Assembly (NCBI GenBank): GCA_001587715.1
Contig: LNGC01000002.1
Span: 1-40,407, forward strand
Reading direction: 5' to 3'
Source of the DNA: Candidatus Methanofastidiosum methylothiophilum
GTDB lineage: Archaea > Methanobacteriota_B > Thermococci > Methanofastidiosales > Methanofastidiosaceae
DNA length: 40,407 bases
Below the pieces are notes generated by a model. That model ran no database searches. It saw nothing but the letters and a program-made list of their open reading frames with translations, and was not told where the DNA came from. The translations under genes and the position numbers were made by a program. Every line of letters starts with the position of its first letter. The first letter of the stretch is position 1. Positions 14,930 to 22,207 of the stretch are shown piece after piece.

Positions 14930-15745
14930 CTAGTTGCAACACCAGTTCCCTGATGAAGCCTGAAGTCCAAAAGTATCGGTGTTTGTTCCTGAAGTGTTGA
15001 AATCATAATTGAGTGTTATCGGGATTTCAATCCTTCTTCCACATCCATATCCTGCAAAATTGACGTACATTGTGTAGCTTAAAGTGGCATCTGAGCCTGT
15101 AGTTGAAGTTCTTGAAGTTGGAGTTATACTAACTGTAAAACATCTGTTACGATATTCACATTCTGCAAGCTGATTTTGTAAAGAAGCTATTGAGACTTCT
15201 TTTGATTTGATATCTGATTCAAGTCTTGATACTTTAGAAGTTAAAGATAATACTTCTCTTTGGAGAAGCCTTATAGTAGCATCGCTGTCGCCCTTGACTT
15301 TTTCTAATTCTCTTTCTATGTCTGATACTTCACTTTGGTATCCACTTTTCTCAGCTTCAAGGACACTTTTTTCGTATTGAAGCTTGGATATCTGTCCTTT
15401 TAATGAAGATGTTTCCATAGTAAGATCTGAGTTAGCCGAAGTTAAAGCTAAATTTGAGTTATAAAGAAATGCTAAGCCTGCAACAGATCCTGCAAAAAGG
15501 ATACCAAGAATTAGAATGACTGCTATTGCAATCGTTCCAAACTCGCCCTTTTTCTCAACTTCTTTGAAACTTTCCTTTACTTTATCTCTTTCTTCTCTTG
15601 TAGATATTAATTCTTTTTTTAGATTTTCATTTTCCTGATTGATGGTATTGAATTTAGATTCTAGTTCGTCTTTTTTGTTTTTGTATTCTCTAGCCTTTTT
15701 TTCCCATCTTCTGGAATATTTTTTCCATCTTGCTTCTTCTGCCAT
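14930..15745 (-). CDS. Membrane-anchored coiled-coil protein with Cys-rich C-terminal domain
   Basis: This 271-residue protein has a very charged cytoplasmic coiled coil (about 1-66) and one membrane helix (about 70-94). A second coiled coil (about 100-195, regular S/L/E heptads) leads to a C-terminal beta domain with six cysteines, including CEYRNRC and a final NWCCN. The topology places the cysteine-rich domain outside the cell, where disulfides could form. Its start overlaps the stop of the upstream gene by one base, so the pair is coupled. A sensor, tether or envelope-spanning role is possible but not shown. Confidence 0.55.
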   Translation of the reverse strand: MAEEARWKKYSRRWEKKAREYKNKKDELESKFNTINQENENLKKELISTREERDKVKESFKEVEKKGEFGTIAIAVILILGILFAGSVAGLAFLYNSNLALTSANSDLTMETSSLKGQISKLQYEKSVLEAEKSGYQSEVSDIERELEKVKGDSDATIRLLQREVLSLTSKVSRLESDIKSKEVSIASLQNQLAECEYRNRCFTVSITPTSRTSTTGSDATLSYTMYVNFAGYGCGRRIEIPITLNYDFNTSGTNTDTFGLQASSGNWCCN

Positions 15746-16617
15746 TAAAGTCCTCCCTCCTCAATAGCATTAATAAATTCTGTATAGGATATTGCCTGAA
15801 ACTTAATGTATTCTGTTATCACATTTGCAAAATCTTCGTTTCCTTCTCCTCTGTACTTAATTGCTTTCTTTTGAAGTTCTTTAAGAGAATCAGGACTAAA
15901 AGGTGAATCTTTGTATGCACCTGAACCAAAGAAAGAGTTCCATTTATTTTCAAATCTTGTTAAAATAACATCTAAAGATTCATCAAATCTTTGTCTGTCA
16001 TTTTTAGCATAGATTGAGAATAGTGTCGTTGCGAGATATCTGTTTTCATCATAAGATATTAACGCCATTTCCTTATATAAATTGGAATAATTTGATGATC
16101 GATTCATATAAGTCTCTGATATTTTTTTAAGTTTAGTTTCAATTTCTCCCAAACCATTTCCTTTTATTTCATTAAGGTCTTCATTTGCCTGTTTTAAATA
16201 TTCCCCAGAATTTGCTACGTATCTAAGATTTGAAGTCTTAGCAGAATCCTCAATGTATTTCTGTGAGCGTGTAAGATTATACTCAAGTATCAAAACGTTG
16301 AACATGTCTTTTCTATCTTCAGGTATTAGTTTAAGAGAACTCATTATCTCTAGAGCCTTATTCAAATTTTCCTCTTTTGATCCCTTGTCACTTTCTATGA
16401 TACCCTTTAATGCAAAATTGATTGAAATCTTTGGATTGGTAATTACGGTATCTTTTGCAAGGGGGAGGTATGGATTTTCTGGATCAATCTTCTCTAGATA
16501 TGAAATCGCAGAAGTTGTGGCAGTTGTGTAGTCCTCCGAAAGTACCCCAATAGGTAGAGCCATTATAAGTAACGCTGGTATTAAGATTAGCAAAGATATT
16601 TTCATTGTTTTATTCAT
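15745..16617 (-). CDS. Exported alpha-helical protein, hypothetical
   Basis: This 290-residue protein has a clear signal peptide after MNKTMK (hydrophobic to about residue 26) and a helical mature part rich in charged residues. The helical repeats look TPR-like, but no canonical TPR is certain. The frame is open up to a TTG at 16647. The TATA-like CTTTTATATT on the minus strand (about 16651-16660) predicts transcription starting near 16630, so the ATG at 16617 is the likely start. It is translationally coupled to the downstream membrane coiled-coil gene, suggesting they work together at the envelope. No enzyme motif is visible. Confidence 0.55.
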   Translation of the reverse strand: MNKTMKISLLILIPALLIMALPIGVLSEDYTTATTSAISYLEKIDPENPYLPLAKDTVITNPKISINFALKGIIESDKGSKEENLNKALEIMSSLKLIPEDRKDMFNVLILEYNLTRSQKYIEDSAKTSNLRYVANSGEYLKQANEDLNEIKGNGLGEIETKLKKISETYMNRSSNYSNLYKEMALISYDENRYLATTLFSIYAKNDRQRFDESLDVILTRFENKWNSFFGSGAYKDSPFSPDSLKELQKKAIKYRGEGNEDFANVITEYIKFQAISYTEFINAIEEGGL

Positions 16618-16682
16618 TTTTACCACATTATTACTTATTTGAAACAATATAAAAGCATTATCTTGAAACGGTTTTATCTAAA

Positions 16683-16699
16683 GTTTCATAAAATGAAAC
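16683..16699. promoter_or_regulatory. 17-bp palindrome in the Elp3 divergent promoter region
   Basis: GTTTCAT-AAA-ATGAAAC is a perfect 7-bp inverted repeat. Two more TTGAAAC half-sites lie upstream at 16639-16645 and 16663-16669. The region separates Elp3 from the divergent exported-protein gene, so it could control either. Confidence 0.4.
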
Positions 16700-16735
16700 A
16701 GTCAATTTTAATAATCTAACTACAAATTAGCTATT

Positions 16736-18445
16736 ATGGATTATAGGGGTGCATGTAAGAAACTATCTGAAGAGTTTTTGGAAGGAAAAATAAGGAATTC
16801 CAGAGAACTTGAGTTAAAAAAATCAGAAATTGCCAGTGCTTTTGACTTAGATAGGACCCCTAGAAATTCAGATATTTTAGAATATCTTAAAGATAGGCAA
16901 GAAGAGTTTGTCAATATTCTAATAAAAAGGCCAATAAGGACTATGTCGGGGGTAGCTGTTATTGCAGTAATGCCTTTGCCAAGCAAATGCCCACATGGGA
17001 GATGCATATATTGCCCAGGAGATGCCATCAATACCCCCCAAAGTTATACTGGAAAAGAACCTGCAACAATGAGGGCCATTAACTTCAAATTTCACCCATT
17101 TCTTCAAACATTTCATAGGCTAAAACAGCTGTATAACACAGGCCATGAAATTGATAAAGTTGAACTTATCATAATGGGGGGAACATTTCCATCACAATCT
17201 TTTGATTATCAAGAATATTTCATTAGAGAATGTCTGAATGCAATGAATTATTTTGATCCAGAAGCTGATGAAAAAAGTTTAGATAACATGTATGATCTTA
17301 ATTACGTCAATAATTCTCTAAAGAATAGATTTGGCAATCAAAATAATTCTTATGATTTTGCATCTTATATCCTGGCAAATGAACCGCTTACTTTGGACAA
17401 AGCTCAAAAAATAAATGAGAAATCAAAAATAAGATGCATTGGCATGACCTTTGAAACTAGGCCCGACTGGGCAAAAAAAGTTCACTGTGACAGAATGCTT
17501 TCTTATGGGGGTACTAGAGTAGAGCTAGGCGTTCAAGTTATTTCAGATGAAATATATCAGAAAGTTAATCGAGGTCATACTGTCTCTGATGTTGTTGAGG
17601 CTACAAGAATTCTAAAGGACTCAGGATTTAAGATAAACTACCACATGATGCCTGGATTGCCAGGGTCGTCATTTGAAAAAGATATTGACACTTTTAGAAC
17701 GATATTCTCTAACAAATTATTCATGCCTGATATGGTTAAATTTTATTCGTGTCTTGTCCTAGAAGGAACAGAATTATATGACATGTGGAAAAATGTCGAA
17801 TATATTCCATACACCACAGAAGAAGCAATGGAACTTATTTTAAAGATTAAGGAATTCATGCCGAAATGGGTAAGGACTATGAGAATTCAGAGAGATATAC
17901 CTTCCACCCTTGTACAAGCCGGAGTGAAACGCTCGAATCTTGGACAGATGGTTGAAGAAGAGCTGAAAAAAAGAAATATACAGTGCAAATGTGTTAGATG
18001 CAGGGAAGTTGGGAGAAAAGCTCACAAAGAAGGAATCTATCCAGAACTTGAAGACATTAAGTTATTGAGTCTAAGTTATGAGGCTTCAGAGGGATTAGAG
18101 TATTTTATTAGTTTTGAAGATGTTAAGAGAGATATCTTGATTGGGTATGTTAGGCTAAGGAAGCCTTCAGAATATGCACATAGAAAAGAGATTTCCAAAT
18201 CCCCAACTGGTATTATAAGAGAACTTCACGTCTATGGTGGCCTTATCCGCATAGGCGATAAAAAAGAGTCTGGTTGGCAGCATCAGGGGTATGGAAGAAA
18301 ATTATTACTTGAAGCAGAAAGAATTGCAAAAGAAGAGTTGGATTTACAAAAGATGGTGATAATTTCAGGTATAGGTGCAAGAGAATACTATAAAAAATTT
18401 AAATATAAAAAAGAAGGGCCTTATATGTCAAAGATCCTTCAGTAA
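16736..18445 (+). CDS. elp3: Elp3, tRNA U34 acetyl/carboxymethyl-modifying radical SAM enzyme
   Basis: This 569-residue archaeal Elp3 makes the cm5U precursor at the wobble uridine of tRNA. The radical SAM domain has the C85-x4-C90-x2-C93 motif (CPHGRCIYCPG) and GGTFPSQSFDYQEYF. The C-terminal GNAT acetyltransferase domain (about 430-569) includes ELHVYGGLIRIG and QHQGYGRKLLLEAERIA, the acetyl-CoA-binding loop. The zinc-ligand region CKCVRCREVGR is near 422. Length and order are normal for the archaeal single-subunit enzyme. Its 3' end overlaps the convergent ProRS gene by 7 bases. Confidence 0.96.
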   Translation: MDYRGACKKLSEEFLEGKIRNSRELELKKSEIASAFDLDRTPRNSDILEYLKDRQEEFVNILIKRPIRTMSGVAVIAVMPLPSKCPHGRCIYCPGDAINTPQSYTGKEPATMRAINFKFHPFLQTFHRLKQLYNTGHEIDKVELIIMGGTFPSQSFDYQEYFIRECLNAMNYFDPEADEKSLDNMYDLNYVNNSLKNRFGNQNNSYDFASYILANEPLTLDKAQKINEKSKIRCIGMTFETRPDWAKKVHCDRMLSYGGTRVELGVQVISDEIYQKVNRGHTVSDVVEATRILKDSGFKINYHMMPGLPGSSFEKDIDTFRTIFSNKLFMPDMVKFYSCLVLEGTELYDMWKNVEYIPYTTEEAMELILKIKEFMPKWVRTMRIQRDIPSTLVQAGVKRSNLGQMVEEELKKRNIQCKCVRCREVGRKAHKEGIYPELEDIKLLSLSYEASEGLEYFISFEDVKRDILIGYVRLRKPSEYAHRKEISKSPTGIIRELHVYGGLIRIGDKKESGWQHQGYGRKLLLEAERIAKEELDLQKMVIISGIGAREYYKKFKYKKEGPYMSKILQ

Positions 18446-19878
18446 TGCTTGGCAAACAGAATAACTTTCTTTGCTTCTTGACCGCACACGATACATTTTT
18501 TCTCTAATCCATTTTGGTCTAGAGGTATACAACAAGAAGTTGCACCTGTTTCGTCTTTTATCTTTTCTTCACAACATCCCCTTTCGCACCAGCTAATCTT
18601 TGCCATTCCTTTTTGATTGTTTAGTATATCTGATAATTCATTGTAATCTTTAGGTAAAAATGTATTTTTTTCTAAAAACTTTTTTGCATTTGAGAAAAGA
18701 GAGTTTTGAATGTCTTCAAGTATTTTATCTACTTCTTGGAGTAAGTTATTCATAGGCACGAAGATCTTTTCAGAATTGTCTCGTCTTACTATAACAACTT
18801 TATTCTCTTTTACATCTCGTGGCCCTATCTCTATCCTAATTGGGATTCCTTTTAATTCCCATTCATTGAATTTAAAACCTGCAGTATACCCTTCTCTGTC
18901 ATCTAATTTTGCTTTGTATTTCCTTCCAAGTAACTCTTGAACTTCATTGCATCTTCCAATGACTTCCTCTTTACCATCTTTAAAAATAATAGGCACAATT
19001 ACAATTTTGATTGGGGCTGCCCTTGGTGGTAGAATAAGGCCTTTGTTATCGCTATGAACCATTACGAGAGTACCTACTGTTCTAGTAGTCATTCCCCATG
19101 AAGTTTGCCAGACATATTTCTTTTCTTTATCCTTGTCTTCAAACATTATATCAAAAGCTTTAGAGAAATGCTGGCCCAAAAGGTGAGATGTACCTGCTTG
19201 CATCGCTTTTTTATCCGCCATCAAGGATTCAACAGTCATAGTGTAAACAGCCCCTGCAAACTTCTCATTTTCAGTCTTATAACCGGGGATTGTTGGAATT
19301 GCAAGTAAATCTTCCATTACTTCTCTATACACATCAAGCATTTTTTTTACTTCTTCCTCGGCTTCTTCCTTTGTAGCGTGGGCAGTGTGTCCCTCTTGCC
19401 ATAAGAATTCTCTAGTTCTTATGAAAAGTTTTGTCATTTTTGTTTCCCATCTAACTACATTAGCCCATTGATTTATCAATAAAGGAAGGTCACGCCAGCT
19501 TCTTATCCATTTGGCATACATTGAGTACATAATAGTCTCCGAAGTTGGCCTTATAGCAAGCTTTCTTTCAAGAGGCGTGTCTCCTCCATGAGTCACCCAT
19601 GCAACTTCAGGTGTGAATCCTTCAACATGCTCTTTTTCCATCTCAAAAAATTCTTCAGGAATAAATAAGGGAAAATAGGCATTTTCATGACCTGTATCCT
19701 TTATTCTCTTGTCAAGAAAATCCTTAATACTTTCCCATATTGCATAACCGTATGGTTTTATTACCATACATCCCTTAATGGGAGAATAATCAGCAAGACC
19801 TGCTTTTACAACAATTTGATTGTACCACTCAGAAAAATCCTCATCTCTAGAAATGGTAACTCCAAGATCTTCGGCCAT
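18439..19878 (-). CDS. proS: Prolyl-tRNA synthetase, archaeal/eukaryotic type
   Basis: This 479-residue class II synthetase charges tRNA-Pro. The catalytic core has RPTSETIMYSMYAKWIRSWR and the motif 2 region FIRTREFLWQEGHTAHA. The anticodon-binding domain (about 285-390) is followed by the C-terminal zinc domain (CERGCCEEKI, then CIVCGQEAKK) and a terminal tyrosine, as in archaeal-type ProRS. It lacks the bacterial editing insertion. It converges with and slightly overlaps Elp3, so the two mRNAs share an antisense end. Confidence 0.97.
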   Translation of the reverse strand: MAEDLGVTISRDEDFSEWYNQIVVKAGLADYSPIKGCMVIKPYGYAIWESIKDFLDKRIKDTGHENAYFPLFIPEEFFEMEKEHVEGFTPEVAWVTHGGDTPLERKLAIRPTSETIMYSMYAKWIRSWRDLPLLINQWANVVRWETKMTKLFIRTREFLWQEGHTAHATKEEAEEEVKKMLDVYREVMEDLLAIPTIPGYKTENEKFAGAVYTMTVESLMADKKAMQAGTSHLLGQHFSKAFDIMFEDKDKEKKYVWQTSWGMTTRTVGTLVMVHSDNKGLILPPRAAPIKIVIVPIIFKDGKEEVIGRCNEVQELLGRKYKAKLDDREGYTAGFKFNEWELKGIPIRIEIGPRDVKENKVVIVRRDNSEKIFVPMNNLLQEVDKILEDIQNSLFSNAKKFLEKNTFLPKDYNELSDILNNQKGMAKISWCERGCCEEKIKDETGATSCCIPLDQNGLEKKCIVCGQEAKKVILFAKHY

Positions 19879-19924
19879 TCATAGCACCTGCTGGAGTTAT
19901 ATTAAGATAATATAAAAAATTATC

Positions 19925-20578
19925 CTATAAAACTCCTTTTTCTCTAAGTATTTTAATAGACTCAACTACTTCTTTTAATTCTAAGTTTAAGCTATCTGCA
20001 ATACCTTGAGGAGAATAAGATTCTTTTAATATAATCTCAATAAGAACTTTTTTCTCTGTTTCTCTTAGATTAAGTTCTTCGATAGTTTTTAGAATAGTCT
20101 CTTTCAGATCAGAAATAGATCTTTCTATGAATGCTTTTGCATTATCTATTTCAACTAATTCATTTTTGAGGTAATCAAGATTTTCTTTTAATCTACCAAT
20201 TATTCGAATCTCTGAATCGAACTTAATCTCTTCATAAAAAGACTTGTATTCTGGATATCTTTCAAAAATTGATTCCATATCAATTTCTTCAGTTTTAAAA
20301 GTTGCGTCAAAAACTCTCGGCGCAACAAAAAGCTCCATTCTTATATTGTCTTTTATCTTGAAATATTTTCTAGGACTTCCTCTTTTCTGTTTTAGAATAA
20401 ACAAATCTATAAGCCCTAGATCTTGCATTATCTTAAGATGTTCATTAATGGCCTTTTGACCGATTTCTAGCCTCTCAGCTATCTCGGTCGTATAACAAGG
20501 GGATGTAGCTAGCATCTCAAGTATCATTCTCCTTGTTTGATTCCCTAGAATATCAAATATTTCTTCTGTGGTTGCCAT
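19925..20578 (-). CDS. ArsR-type winged-helix transcription regulator
   Basis: This 217-residue regulator begins with a winged helix (about 5-75): DILGNQTRRMILEMLATSP, then TTEIAERLEIGQKAINEHLK as the recognition helix pair, and a wing around RGSPRKYFKI. A long coiled-coil-like middle (about 120-165) leads to a second helix-turn-helix-like segment at the C terminus (SPQGIADSLNLELKEVVESI). No metal-binding cysteine pattern is seen apart from one cysteine near 28, so the ligand is unknown. A 15-bp palindrome between its TATA-like box and ATG suggests it represses itself. Confidence 0.8.
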   Translation of the reverse strand: MATTEEIFDILGNQTRRMILEMLATSPCYTTEIAERLEIGQKAINEHLKIMQDLGLIDLFILKQKRGSPRKYFKIKDNIRMELFVAPRVFDATFKTEEIDMESIFERYPEYKSFYEEIKFDSEIRIIGRLKENLDYLKNELVEIDNAKAFIERSISDLKETILKTIEELNLRETEKKVLIEIILKESYSPQGIADSLNLELKEVVESIKILREKGVL

Positions 20579-20592
20579 TCTTTCACTATAAC

Positions 20593-20607
20593 TTAACTAT
20601 TAGTTAA
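20593..20607. promoter_or_regulatory. Palindromic operator candidate of the ArsR-type gene
   Basis: TTAACTA-T-TAGTTAA is a perfect 7-bp inverted repeat around one base, 15-29 bases upstream of the regulator's ATG. It lies downstream of its TATA-like box (ATTTAAATAA on the minus strand, about 20609-20618), a typical position for archaeal repressor binding. Confidence 0.5.
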
Positions 20608-20698
20608 CTTATTTAAATGTTTCGCAAATAGATTATACAAAGGTCAAGATTTTTTTGTATATACATAAATTTAATAGGTACAAGAGATAATTTTTTTC

Positions 20699-21454
20699 AT
20701 GATTTCGTTGACTACAGATTTTGATGATTTTTATGCCGGCCAAATAAAAGGCCAAATTTACAAAATTAATCCTGATGCTAAAATAGTAGATATTACCCAC
20801 AAGATAAAAAGACAGTCGATATATGATGCTGCATTTGTAATATCTAGTTCATATTCCTATTTCCCCAAAGGGGCAATTCATGTAGTTGTAGTTGATCCAG
20901 GTGTTGGAAGTCAAAGAGCACCTATTGCATTAAATAGTGATGGTCACACATTTGTGGGGCCCGATAATGGTGTTTTTTCTCTGCTAAAAGGCGAAGTCTT
21001 CAAAATTGATGTTAACAAACTGAATCAAAAATTACTAGTATATGGAATTACTAATTTTTCTAATACTTTTCATGGACGAGATATATTTGCCCCAACTGCA
21101 GCATTATTAGATATTGGTGATACTGATATTTTAGAAAAGAAAGATCAAATAACACGCCTTCCATTTAAGAAAGAAATTAACAAAAACATCGCATTACTAT
21201 CTATCTTGTACGTGGATTCATTTGGTAATATTATCTTAAATATGAAAAAAGAAGATGCAAATATAAAAGAAATTGAGCTATCTAATGTTAAAATTCCAGT
21301 TCTTACTCACTATGAAGAGGGAAAAAATCTAGGATTGATTGCTTTATACTCTTCATCAGGATACCTTGAAATATCAAAATATCTTGGTGATGCAAACTCT
21401 ACCCTGAATCTAAAAACAGGCGATACTATAAAACTTATTTTAAAGAATGAGTAA
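20699..21454 (+). CDS. SAM hydrolase / SAM hydroxide adenosyltransferase (DUF62)
   Basis: This 251-residue protein belongs to the DUF62 family, which splits S-adenosylmethionine with water-derived hydroxide into adenosine and methionine; it is related to fluorinase and chlorinase. Landmarks are LTTDFDDFYAGQIKG, VDITHKI, VHVVVVDPGVGS, VGPDNGVFS and FHGRDIFAPTAA, in order. The C-terminal barrel domain (about 165-250) carries YVDSFGNIILNM. There is no sign of the halogenase-specific loop. It is divergent from the ArsR-type gene and converges on uppP with a small overlap. The cellular reason for SAM hydrolysis in archaea is unsettled. Confidence 0.9.
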   Translation: MISLTTDFDDFYAGQIKGQIYKINPDAKIVDITHKIKRQSIYDAAFVISSSYSYFPKGAIHVVVVDPGVGSQRAPIALNSDGHTFVGPDNGVFSLLKGEVFKIDVNKLNQKLLVYGITNFSNTFHGRDIFAPTAALLDIGDTDILEKKDQITRLPFKKEINKNIALLSILYVDSFGNIILNMKKEDANIKEIELSNVKIPVLTHYEEGKNLGLIALYSSSGYLEISKYLGDANSTLNLKTGDTIKLILKNE

Positions 21455-22207
21455 AGATATGAATATAGTTATACTACCTAGCCCAATACAAAAATAAGAA
21501 AAATTTAATCTTTTTGCAAACTCTAGCAATAATTTGATAACTATGATCGATGTGACAAATGCGCTAATTAATGCAGGATAAGTATTTGCAATAAATGTAG
21601 TATCTTTTGCTTCTAAAATAATCCCTCCGATAATTGCAGGTATTGACATTAGAAAAGATATTCTTAAGGCCTCTTCTTTATCAAAGTCTCTCCCTAACAG
21701 AACTGCAAGAGTGGAACCAGATCTTGATATCCCTGGTATTATCGAAATACCCTGGGCGGCTCCTGCGACTATCATATCCCAAATATCAGAATCTTCCACT
21801 TTTTTGAATCCAGACTCTGACCTATACTTCAGGATGATTCCTGTAGCAATAAGAAATAGGCCGATGATAATATTTCCTATATCTAGTTGAATGTTTTCAA
21901 AAATTGATTTTAATACAATGTATATTGGCACACCCACTACTCCTGTAAGAATAGTAGATACTATCAAAAAATGTGATGTTTTATCAGTCTTGAGGTTTTT
22001 TAAAATATTTATGATGTCATTTCTGAAATAGACTAATACTGCAAGAAGAGTACCCAGATGAAGGAACATAGATAACGAAAAACTTTCAGAAGGTGTAAGT
22101 TTTAAAAAATTCATAAGTATTAGAGATACGTTCCCTGAGCTTGAAACAGGTAAGAATTCTAAAAATCCTTGAATTGCTCCAACTATCAATAGCTCAAATA
22201 GATTCAT
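21440..22207 (-). CDS. uppP: Undecaprenyl-diphosphatase-like membrane phosphatase (UppP/BacA)
   Basis: This 255-residue polytopic membrane protein removes a phosphate from a polyprenyl diphosphate. Both family motifs are present: GFLEFLPVSSSG (14-25) and PGISRSGST near 150. The frame opens at GTG 22216, but the ATG at 22207 overlaps the upstream stop as ATGA and is preferred. Archaea lack undecaprenol-based murein, so the likely substrate is dolichyl diphosphate or another polyprenyl diphosphate used in glycosylation. It is the last gene of the redox operon, an odd companion that may simply be co-transcribed. Confidence 0.93.
   Translation of the reverse strand: MNLFELLIVGAIQGFLEFLPVSSSGNVSLILMNFLKLTPSESFSLSMFLHLGTLLAVLVYFRNDIINILKNLKTDKTSHFLIVSTILTGVVGVPIYIVLKSIFENIQLDIGNIIIGLFLIATGIILKYRSESGFKKVEDSDIWDMIVAGAAQGISIIPGISRSGSTLAVLLGRDFDKEEALRISFLMSIPAIIGGIILEAKDTTFIANTYPALISAFVTSIIVIKLLLEFAKRLNFSYFCIGLGSITIFISLLIL

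Noticed and set aside
16618-16647. TTG start of the exported helical protein
   Set aside because: It lies upstream of the transcription start predicted from the TATA-like box, and the signal peptide fits the later ATG.
21440-22207. UppP as evidence for bacterial murein synthesis
   Set aside because: The surrounding genes are archaeal, and archaeal UppP homologues act on other polyprenyl diphosphates.
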